This document shows positions 1 to 5,816 of a stretch of DNA of 6,351 bases, piece by piece. Origin of the DNA: Alphaproteobacteria bacterium UBA2723 (GTDB lineage Bacteria; Pseudomonadota; Alphaproteobacteria; RF32; CAG-239); NCBI GenBank assembly GCA_002353835.1, contig DEKL01000118.1, positions 1-6,351 on the forward strand, written 5' to 3'. The translations under genes and the position numbers were made by a program. Below the pieces are notes generated by a model. It was given only the letters and a program-made list of their open reading frames with translations. It made no database searches and had not been told where the DNA came from. Numbering within the stretch: position 1 is the stretch's first letter; the number at the start of each line of letters is the position of its first letter.

Positions 1-31
1 TAAAAATTATAATAATAAAAGTTTACCAGCC

Positions 32-59
32 AATATAGCGAAAAAAATATTTTTGTCAA
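32..59 (-). promoter_or_regulatory. Outward-facing sigma70-like promoter at left edge
   Basis: On the minus strand a perfect TTGACA (54-59) is followed by a 16-nt AT-rich spacer and TATATT (32-37). It lies just after the mla-operon terminator and points to a gene or RNA beyond the left edge. A weaker second pair, TTGGCT (28-33) and TATAAT (6-11), also 16 nt apart, lies downstream. The remaining bases at 1-31 are AT-rich with no visible coding. Confidence 0.55.
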
Positions 60-74
60 CATCTATTTAGTCAC

Positions 75-100
75 AAAAAAAGGAGCCCCAAAGAGCTCCT
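75..100 (-). terminator. Rho-independent terminator of the mla operon
   Basis: Read on the minus strand, AGGAGCTC, loop TTTG, GGGCTCCT form an 8-bp stem (one G-U pair, positions 81-100) followed by six U residues (75-80). It begins 22 nt after the lipoprotein stop codon. There is no U-tract on the plus-strand side, so it works in one direction only. Confidence 0.9.
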
Positions 101-122
101 ATACTTAAGAAAAAAGATATTA

Positions 123-689
123 TTATTTAAGGTTAGCCAAATCTGCGGCAATTTGTGCCGAAAGAGCACCGAGCAAACGGCTTTGTGCCGGAATATAATC
201 TTCATATCCGCCGTTAATGGCCACACTTTCATTTAAGCTACCGGATTTAACAAGACGTCCGTTTTGATTTTTAATAAAGTAAGAGGCATCAAGAAAGGCA
301 TTTTCTTCCAATCTTCCGCCGATATTTTTGATTTCAATCGCCACGGCATATTGACAGTTCTTTTTTATCTGCGAGCGGTTCTCAATAGTGGCATTAGGGA
401 GATAAGTGCTCAAATTTTTATTGATAACACGTTGAAACAGCTTATCCGGCGCCGAAGCCCAACGATTAAATTCATCAATTTTAACTTCAAAGTTTTCATC
501 ACCCAAAGTAACAATTTGCGGCTTAGAAACTTCCGCCGGCAGTAAGACCGGTTGTAAAAGAACGCTTTGCTTAAATTTAGGGTAGGTTATTTCATTAGTC
601 TGTACCGGCACCGGTTGATAAAAATTAGGCTTGGAGCTGGTGCATCCGGTTACCATAAAGATAAACAATATTAAGATGAGTTTTTTCAT
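123..689 (-). CDS. PqiC-like ABC-type transport auxiliary lipoprotein (DUF330 family)
   Basis: Lipoprotein partner of an MCE transporter, by analogy with E. coli PqiC, which sits in the outer membrane and meets the periplasmic MCE tunnel. The 188-residue product starts with KK, a hydrophobic stretch and a lipobox VTGC with the modified Cys at residue 16. The next residue is Thr, not Asp, which fits outer-membrane sorting by the Lol rule. The mature part has the family pattern: VLLQPVLLPAEVSKPQIV at 43-60, then EFNRWASAPDKLFQRVIN at 73-90 followed by NLSTYLPN, and a C-terminal helix after the YIPAQSRLLG segment. The start at 687-689 is chosen over the longer in-frame one because it begins a proper signal peptide, has a Shine-Dalgarno and follows the mlaD stop by one base. 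It is the last gene before the terminator. Confidence 0.87.
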   Translation of the reverse strand: MKKLILILFIFMVTGCTSSKPNFYQPVPVQTNEITYPKFKQSVLLQPVLLPAEVSKPQIVTLGDENFEVKIDEFNRWASAPDKLFQRVINKNLSTYLPNATIENRSQIKKNCQYAVAIEIKNIGGRLEENAFLDASYFIKNQNGRLVKSGSLNESVAINGGYEDYIPAQSRLLGALSAQIAADLANLK

Positions 690-690
690 A

Positions 691-1533
691 TTAGTAATCC
701 TTTCCTGTAACAATAGCACTGGGGTTCATTTGTAAATAATCTGTGAGATTTTTCATAGAGGTCGCCGCCGCTGACATACTGTCCAGCATACGCGTGATAT
801 TATCGGCATTTTCGCCGACAAGATTGTTAAACGACTTTGCCGCTCCGCTGATATTACCTGCCGCAGCACTGAATTGGTTGATAAGCGGTGAGGTATCACC
901 TTTATTTTCGTTTATGACACTATTAAGGCTGGACATTATACCATGAAGATCTTCCAAAATAGGTGGTAAATCTTTTTCCAAAGCTTCCGTAATGCTGTGT
1001 ATTTCCTGAGCAATTTGTGTGATAGGGATAACCTGCAAACTCTTGGAAAACTCTGCAAATGGAGAAACTATCGTCGGAACTTCAAATTTTTTGCGTGCGT
1101 GTTCATGCAAAACCACTTTTGTATTGGGAAAAAAGTCAAGTTCAATAAGAAGTTGTCCTGTAATCATAGAGTTGACGGCAAGTCTTGCACGCAAACCGTC
1201 TTTAATAAGAATATCAAGATTTCTATGCTCAACTTTGGAGCCTTCGCTCAATGATTCATTATTATAAATCTTAGCATACACCGGTATCATAAATTTCATT
1301 GTATCATAATTAGCTTTTATTTTTACGGATGTCACTTCACCCACTTTTACACCTTTAAATAAAACCGGCGCACCGACATCTAAGCCTTTAACCGACTCAT
1401 CAAAATACATCACTATGGGTATGTCATAGTTTGTAAAAATAGATTTGAGTAAATATCCCAAAAGCATGAGTAAAATCAGGCAACTGGCCGTAACAAAAGC
1501 GCCGATAAGTTTCATATTAGGTTGTTTAATCAT
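691..1533 (-). CDS. mlaD: MlaD-type single-MCE-domain lipid transport protein
   Basis: Periplasmic substrate-binding component of the lipid transporter, anchored in the inner membrane and, by family precedent, a hexameric ring with a hydrophobic central pore. Of 280 residues, 8-33 form the N-terminal membrane anchor and about 37-135 the MCE domain, recognisable by FDESVKGLDVGAPVLFKGVK at 44-63, VGEVTSVKI at 64-72 and GLRARLAVNSMITGQLLIEL at 113-132. After a short proline-containing linker, residues about 158-268 are predicted helical, rich in Ala, Ser and Asn, with spaced hydrophobic residues. The protein ends in an NPSAIVTGK motif like those at the C-termini of other long MCE proteins. E. 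coli MlaD is about 183 residues, so the helical tail is a major addition. The ATG overlaps mlaF by 4 nt, with GAGG at 1543-1546 (9-nt spacer). Stop is TAA. Confidence 0.93.
   Translation of the reverse strand: MIKQPNMKLIGAFVTASCLILLMLLGYLLKSIFTNYDIPIVMYFDESVKGLDVGAPVLFKGVKVGEVTSVKIKANYDTMKFMIPVYAKIYNNESLSEGSKVEHRNLDILIKDGLRARLAVNSMITGQLLIELDFFPNTKVVLHEHARKKFEVPTIVSPFAEFSKSLQVIPITQIAQEIHSITEALEKDLPPILEDLHGIMSSLNSVINENKGDTSPLINQFSAAAGNISGAAKSFNNLVGENADNITRMLDSMSAAATSMKNLTDYLQMNPSAIVTGKDY
699..702 (-). promoter_or_regulatory. Ribosome binding site deciding the lipoprotein start
   Basis: AAGG (followed by A) lies 9 nt before the ATG at 687-689, inside the last codons of mlaD. It supports that ATG over the upstream in-frame start at 717-719, which would add ten residues ahead of the signal peptide. 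Confidence 0.65.
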
Positions 1534-2282
1534 TTTTCAATTCCTCTGGTTAAAAATTCTCTTATTTGTGCATTAGGCGGATTTTTCAAAAGTTCATTCG
1601 GGTTGCCGCGTGCCATAATATTACGTACGCTGTTATCCAAATAGATAGAATTAGTGCCGATACCGAAAATAGACTGTAATTCGTGTGTGACGATGACAAA
1701 GGTTGTTCCGAGTGATTGGTTTAATTCTTTGATTAAATCATCAAGTCTTTTAGAGCTGATAGGGTCCAAACCGGCAGAAGGTTCATCACAATAAAGAATC
1801 TTCGGGTCTAAAGCCAATGCACGCGAGAGGGCGGCACGTTTTTTCATACCGCCGGATATTTCGGACGGATAAAAGTCATCAAAACCGCCCAAGCCTGTCA
1901 AAGCCAGTTTATAAGAAGCAAGCTCATCAATTTCCTTTTTGCTGTAATTGCTATACAGTTCCAAAGGCATGGCAACATTTTCTTTTAAGGTCATGGAAGA
2001 AAACAACGCGCCGCTTTGGTACATCACACCGCATTCCTTCATAATCTCCGTTTTTTCCAATGCATCAGCCTTAGAAAAATCTTTGCCGTCAATTAAAACC
2101 TCTCCCTTAACCGGTGTGACCAAACCCGTTAACACGCGTAACATACTGCTCTTGCCGCAACCGCTGGCTCCCATGATGATAAAAACATCTTTTTCGTTAA
2201 CGGAAAAGTTGATATCATCAAAAAGCACATAATCTCCGTAAGCCACTCTGAGGTTTTTAACACTGATAATCTCTTTTGTCAT
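1530..2282 (-). CDS. mlaF: MlaF-type ABC transporter ATPase
   Basis: Cytoplasmic ATPase that powers the MlaE permease; as a dimer it couples ATP hydrolysis to lipid movement through the MCE protein. The 250 residues hold a complete ABC set: A-loop Tyr at about 15-18, Walker A GASGCGKS at 38-45, Q-loop Gln 89 in MYQSGALF, a signature of the MlaF type (ISGGM, 142-146) instead of LSGGQ, Walker B ILYCDEP at 162-168 with catalytic Glu 167, D-loop SAGLD at 169-173, and switch His 200. All catalytic residues are present, so it should be active. The ATG overlaps the mlaE stop by 4 nt and has a GGAGG Shine-Dalgarno at 2293-2297 (10-nt spacer). The TGA stop overlaps the mlaD start in the same ATGA fashion. 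Confidence 0.95.
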   Translation of the reverse strand: MTKEIISVKNLRVAYGDYVLFDDINFSVNEKDVFIIMGASGCGKSSMLRVLTGLVTPVKGEVLIDGKDFSKADALEKTEIMKECGVMYQSGALFSSMTLKENVAMPLELYSNYSKKEIDELASYKLALTGLGGFDDFYPSEISGGMKKRAALSRALALDPKILYCDEPSAGLDPISSKRLDDLIKELNQSLGTTFVIVTHELQSIFGIGTNSIYLDNSVRNIMARGNPNELLKNPPNAQIREFLTRGIEK

Positions 2283-3376
2283 CGTTTAAAAGCCTCCAAT
2301 AAAACAGTTAAGATACCGGTTGCCACAATCATCCAAACCAACGCAGTAACCACGGCCTTTGTTGTTGCTTTACCGACAGCATCGGCATCTCGTCCGGCGG
2401 TTAAGCCCTCATAACAACCGGCAATCGCAATAATAATGCCGTAAACAATGCTGTGTAATAAACCGATAAGAACGTTCTTAAGCGTCAAAGCCTTAAGCGA
2501 ATATTCAAAATAAGAAGTCGGAGAAATACCCAAAAAACAAACCCCGACAACTGCACCGCCCATAATGCCCAAGAAATCAGCAAGTAAAGTTAAGAACGGA
2601 ATAGTCAGCACTAAGGAGATAAGCCTCGGTGCAATAAGATAATCGGAAATTTTTATGCCGAGTGTCTTTAAGGCATCAATTTCCTCATTAACTTGCATGG
2701 TACCGAGTGTTGCCGCATATGAAGAACCGGTACGACCGGCCATGATGATACCGACCATAATTGCTGCCATAATTCGTGTCATACCGAGAGCCACCATACT
2801 GGCGACATAAATGGAAGCACCAAACATTTTAAGCTGTAAAGCACCGACAAAAGCCAGAATCAAACCGACCAAAAAACTGACCAATGCGGTAATACCGACG
2901 GCCTGATAACTGCAATCTTCAAAAATGAACCAATAATCTTTTTTACGATAAAAAGCATTTCCGCAAATAAAACGACCGCATGCCGCAAATGTTTCTTTAA
3001 TAAAAGCTAATACACCGCCGACACATTGATACATACCGTAAAATTTTCGTCCGGTGCGCTCTAAAAAGGGAATAACCTTAACTTCTTGTGATGGCGGAAT
3101 ATTTGCCGGCTTAAGTGAAAGCGATAACAAATCGCACAAATTTTTCGGCAAGCGGCTGGTATCAAATTCTATTTTCTCTTGGGAAAGTTTTTTCTGCCAA
3201 GAATATAATTCGGCGGTTAAAAGTGAAGAAAAACTTTTTTCTTCCGTTTCCGCATAAACCTTTTTAACTTTGTGTTGAAGTAACGTCGCTAAAACATTAT
3301 CTTCTTCGTTATCACCCGTAAGATTATTAAAGTTAAGAACGGTTGAATTTTTAGTTATGTTAAGTTTTATAGCCAT
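2279..3376 (-). CDS. mlaE: MlaE-type lipid ABC transporter permease with N-terminal STAS-like domain
   Basis: Inner-membrane permease of an MCE-associated ABC transporter that moves phospholipid or other lipids between inner and outer membrane. At 365 residues it is about 100 longer than E. coli MlaE. Residues 1-100 are soluble; the stretch around 49-88 (helix with SSLLTAELYSWQKKL, then LPKNLCDLLSLS) resembles a degraded STAS/MlaB-like domain. The permease starts near residue 104 with an amphipathic elbow helix. Membrane segments lie at about 158-185, 188-212, 252-283, 303-320 and 341-361. The family-specific cytoplasmic coupling segment at 207-240 (around MAGRTGSSYAATLGTMQVNE and EEIDALKTLG) and the CYEGLTAGRDADAVGKATT block at 321-339 are well conserved. 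The ATG at 3376 has no clear Shine-Dalgarno and probably depends on re-initiation 17 nt after the pfkB-like stop. Its TGA overlaps the mlaF start as ATGA. Confidence 0.93.
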   Translation of the reverse strand: MAIKLNITKNSTVLNFNNLTGDNEEDNVLATLLQHKVKKVYAETEEKSFSSLLTAELYSWQKKLSQEKIEFDTSRLPKNLCDLLSLSLKPANIPPSQEVKVIPFLERTGRKFYGMYQCVGGVLAFIKETFAACGRFICGNAFYRKKDYWFIFEDCSYQAVGITALVSFLVGLILAFVGALQLKMFGASIYVASMVALGMTRIMAAIMVGIIMAGRTGSSYAATLGTMQVNEEIDALKTLGIKISDYLIAPRLISLVLTIPFLTLLADFLGIMGGAVVGVCFLGISPTSYFEYSLKALTLKNVLIGLLHSIVYGIIIAIAGCYEGLTAGRDADAVGKATTKAVVTALVWMIVATGILTVLLEAFKR

Positions 3377-3393
3377 TGCATTAACCCGAGTGT

Positions 3394-4251
3394 TTAAGAT
3401 TTTTGATTAAGTTTACAAACGCTGACAGCAGCTTCATTTGCTTTTTCATGTGCTTCCTTTTGGGTAAAACCTTTTAAGATAGAAGCCATAAATGCTCCCG
3501 CAAAAGCATTGCCGGCCCCGAAAGCAAACGTTTGGTGCAAAGGCTCGTTTTGAACCGTCGTTAAATCATCATCACCGAAAACAATGTTCTCTTTTGTCAT
3601 ATTGGTTAAGATAACATATTTAAGCTGATATTCTTCTTTTAGCTTAAGACAAACATTTTCCGATGTTCCCGTCAGTTTAAACATTTCCTTTAATGTTTTC
3701 ACTTCCTCAATGTTAAGCTTTAAGATATTAGCTTTTCCGAGCAACTTTTTAATTATTTGATGTGAATAATAGTTTTGGCGCAAATTAACATCAAAAAACT
3801 TATAAGCACTTTCCGGTGCTTCATCTATCAAATCTAAAATGGTATTTTGGGAATACGGGTTTCTTAAAGCCAACGTATCAAAATAAATTGCATCAGCTTT
3901 TTGGATACAAGCTTCTGCCGCCGTTGTATAAGGAATATAATCCCATGCGGTATTCTCTAAGATATGTGCGGTAAAACCGTTTGTCGGGTTGCTGAAGATA
4001 AGCACACGTCCGGTCGGGTAGGGGGTAATTGAAAGCACGGGGTTAATTTCGCGTTTATTTAATTCCGCAATCAACTCTCTTCCCAAATCATCAGCACCGA
4101 TAGCACTAACCAAATAGCCGGCAGCACCATACTTAATTGCAAAGCTCAAAAAATCTGCCGGTGCACCACCCAGTTTACGGCTGTCCGGTAAAATATCGGA
4201 GACAATCTCTCCAATGCCGACAATTTGAGGTATTTTAACTTTACCGCCCAT
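3394..4251 (-). CDS. PfkB-family sugar kinase-like protein with degenerate active site
   Basis: Member of the PfkB/ribokinase fold, closest in style to fructokinase-like carbohydrate kinases; active members phosphorylate a sugar or nucleoside hydroxyl with ATP in the cytoplasm. From the ATG it has 285 residues, normal for the family; add 12 for numbering from the GTG at 4287. Recognisable parts are VGIGEIVSD at 11-19, KLGGAPADF at 26-34 continuing to a GADDLG segment at 52-57, DVNLRQ at 154-159, the KLNIEE segment at 178-183 and GAGNAFAGAF at 245-254. Three hallmark positions are altered. GGxPxN reads GGAPAD (N to D). The TxGxxG nucleotide motif reads TNMTKEN, without the glycines. The catalytic GAGD reads GAGN, from an AAT codon, and the preceding DT is also lost. 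The fold and frame are intact, so this is probably a retained pseudokinase or a strongly diverged enzyme, not a decaying gene. It leads the operon, 17 nt before mlaE. Confidence 0.8.
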   Translation of the reverse strand: MGGKVKIPQIVGIGEIVSDILPDSRKLGGAPADFLSFAIKYGAAGYLVSAIGADDLGRELIAELNKREINPVLSITPYPTGRVLIFSNPTNGFTAHILENTAWDYIPYTTAAEACIQKADAIYFDTLALRNPYSQNTILDLIDEAPESAYKFFDVNLRQNYYSHQIIKKLLGKANILKLNIEEVKTLKEMFKLTGTSENVCLKLKEEYQLKYVILTNMTKENIVFGDDDLTTVQNEPLHQTFAFGAGNAFAGAFMASILKGFTQKEAHEKANEAAVSVCKLNQKS

Positions 4252-4255
4252 AGCA

Positions 4256-4259
4256 CTCC
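4256..4259 (-). promoter_or_regulatory. Ribosome binding site deciding the pfkB-like start
   Basis: GGAG lies 4 nt before the ATG at 4249-4251. The longer in-frame option, a GTG at 4285-4287, has no Shine-Dalgarno and would sit only about two bases after the predicted transcription start. The ATG is therefore preferred, giving a 285-residue protein. Confidence 0.6.
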
Positions 4260-4295
4260 GACTAAGAGAAATTACATTAAGAAACACTAGCTATA

Positions 4296-4323
4296 ACTAT
4301 ATGTTCTTTTTTTTAAGAGTCAA
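4296..4323 (-). promoter_or_regulatory. Sigma70-like promoter for the pfkB-mlaEFD-lipoprotein operon
   Basis: On the minus strand, TTGACT (4318-4323) is separated by 16 nt from TATAGT (4296-4301), close to the TTGACA/TATAAT consensus and in the only gap in the window long enough to hold an operon promoter. The -35 box overlaps the TGA stop of the GT-C gene. A transcript would start near 4289, about 38 nt before the ATG at 4251. The spacer contains an A8 run. Predicted by eye only; transcript mapping would settle it. Confidence 0.55.
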
Positions 4324-5816
4324 TATCTTTTCAACCTTTTAAGAAGGTTAGAAAGTGCACCGGAAAGCATAATTTTACTTTCTTCGGCGTTATAATGACA
4401 AAGGTTCATATTTTGCCCGTAGCGATAATTAGAATGGTAAGTCATGCATTTATCATTATCCCTGTAGGTATAAAGAGAAAGTGCTAACATCGGCTGTTCT
4501 GCCGAATTTTTATAAAGGTCAATATTTTTCCCCATTTGCGGTAAACGAAAATACTCGCCTGTTTCTCCGAGATTTAACAAACAATGATACTCTGGCAAAT
4601 AATATTCGCAGAATAAATTACTGTTATCAAACGCAATCAGCGGTTGTTCTTTCGGTACAAAACGGCGAATATCGTGCACCAAATTTTGGTATCCGTTATC
4701 AAAAGAAATCGCATGAATATCGGCATAAGTGAAAATAAATCCGAGCGCGGAAACCAACGCAAACGCTTTTTTTAGAATTTTATATTGTGCCAATGTATAA
4801 GCACCTGCAAGGTAAAGCACCGGCGCAAATATTTTAAGATATCTGGCAGTAACCATCGGTCTGAAAGTATAAGAAAAAATAATGAGCAAGGCATAAACGG
4901 CAATAACAGCACCAAAGCAAAGCACAAATGCCCGATATACCTTCTTCGTCATAGGATTAAATAAACCGATAAGCAAAATGAAGCTGAACACGGAAGCACT
5001 CAAAGTGGTTGCGATAAAAAAGCTGGATTGATAAATTTCCGGTTGTAACGGGTTGGTCCAAAACTGCCAGCTTAACTTAACGAAATCAGAATTGACATAC
5101 CAATCCCTGCTTATATTTTCCCCGCTGTTAAACGGAACCCAAAGCCACGGCGCAAATAACATGGCAACGCCTAAAGCGGTTAAAAGAAAAGCCGGACCGT
5201 TTGCCTTAAACTTTTTGTCCCTAATCATAAAAAATAAAATTCCTGCATAAAAGAACATCAGCCATAAAGCGCAATAATAATGCGAATATAAAGCCAAAAG
5301 CGAAACAATGCCGAATAAAACAAAATCCTTAGTCTTAGGTTTTTCCAACAACCGTAAGCCATAAACAGATGCCATCATTAAAAGTAATCCGGAAAGCATA
5401 TAGGTACGAACCTCAAAGGCCAACCATAAGGAAGCCGGCATCACCATCAGTAACCATATCAACCACAAAGCGGTTTTATCGCCATAATCTTTTTTAACGG
5501 CAGTAGCGGCAAAAAGCTGTGCGATAATCAGCAACAAAACTGAAGCAAAGTGTGCCGCCCAAATTTCATATTGTTCAGGAAATAAAGCCAAAATCCCTTT
5601 AAGATAGAGGTAATAAAGCGGCGGTTTTGAATCTTCATTGATAAGCAAAGTCCACATATCGTTAAGGCTGTCTTTTGCCATCAAGACCGAATAGATTTCA
5701 TCACTCCACAAATTGAGATTGTTAATCAAAAATCCGTAAAGAACAACCGTTACAGCAATCAACAAGCCGGCTTTTATCTTAAATTCCGAAAACAAAAATT
5801 TAGCGAAGTTCTGCAT
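4320..5816 (-). CDS. Polytopic GT-C glycosyltransferase (ArnT/PMT_2, GT39/GT83-like)
   Basis: A 498-residue inner-membrane glycosyltransferase of the GT-C fold. Family members transfer a sugar from a polyprenyl-phosphate carrier to lipid A, a glycan or a protein on the periplasmic side; the substrate here is unknown. About ten hydrophobic segments run from residue 14 to about 365. Hallmarks are the first-loop acidic pair in NLWSDEIYS (D39, E40), the DSKPPLYYLYLK motif at 62-73, a RTYM segment at 137-140 and the RPMVTARYL motif at 319-327 before a late membrane helix. The last 130 residues form a soluble, presumably periplasmic, tail with four cysteines (403, 412, 457, 473). The ATG at 5814-5816 has a strong GGAGG Shine-Dalgarno (5826-5830, 9-nt spacer) inside the preceding glycosyltransferase gene, which supports this start and translational coupling. 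It ends in TGA, and the stop overlaps the next promoter. Confidence 0.87.
   Translation of the reverse strand: MQNFAKFLFSEFKIKAGLLIAVTVVLYGFLINNLNLWSDEIYSVLMAKDSLNDMWTLLINEDSKPPLYYLYLKGILALFPEQYEIWAAHFASVLLLIIAQLFAATAVKKDYGDKTALWLIWLLMVMPASLWLAFEVRTYMLSGLLLMMASVYGLRLLEKPKTKDFVLFGIVSLLALYSHYYCALWLMFFYAGILFFMIRDKKFKANGPAFLLTALGVAMLFAPWLWVPFNSGENISRDWYVNSDFVKLSWQFWTNPLQPEIYQSSFFIATTLSASVFSFILLIGLFNPMTKKVYRAFVLCFGAVIAVYALLIIFSYTFRPMVTARYLKIFAPVLYLAGAYTLAQYKILKKAFALVSALGFIFTYADIHAISFDNGYQNLVHDIRRFVPKEQPLIAFDNSNLFCEYYLPEYHCLLNLGETGEYFRLPQMGKNIDLYKNSAEQPMLALSLYTYRDNDKCMTYHSNYRYGQNMNLCHYNAEESKIMLSGALSNLLKRLKRY

Noticed and set aside
43..54. Perfect palindrome AAAAATATTTTT
   Set aside because: It falls in the AT-rich spacer of the left-edge promoter and is the kind of short symmetry expected by chance in such sequence; not called as an operator.
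81..100. Bidirectional terminator
   Set aside because: The plus-strand side of the hairpin is followed by ATACTTAAG, not a U-tract, so only minus-strand termination is supported.
264..545. Plus-strand open frame opposite the lipoprotein gene
   Set aside because: No recognisable domain, no clear ribosome binding site, and it lies wholly opposite a gene with a lipobox and family motifs. The same reasoning removes the other plus-strand frames at 743-946, 997-1267, 1817-2232, 3054-3257, 4481-4732, 5053-5250 and 5899-6105.
717..719. Upstream ATG start of the lipoprotein gene
   Set aside because: It would place ten residues before the signal peptide and overlap mlaD; the ATG at 687-689 has a Shine-Dalgarno and a canonical lipoprotein N-terminus.
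4288..4319. Terminator between the GT-C gene and the pfkB-like gene
   Set aside because: No stable GC hairpin precedes a U-run on the minus strand; the A8 run here reads as A in the transcript. Read-through from the glycosyltransferase genes into the mla operon therefore remains possible.
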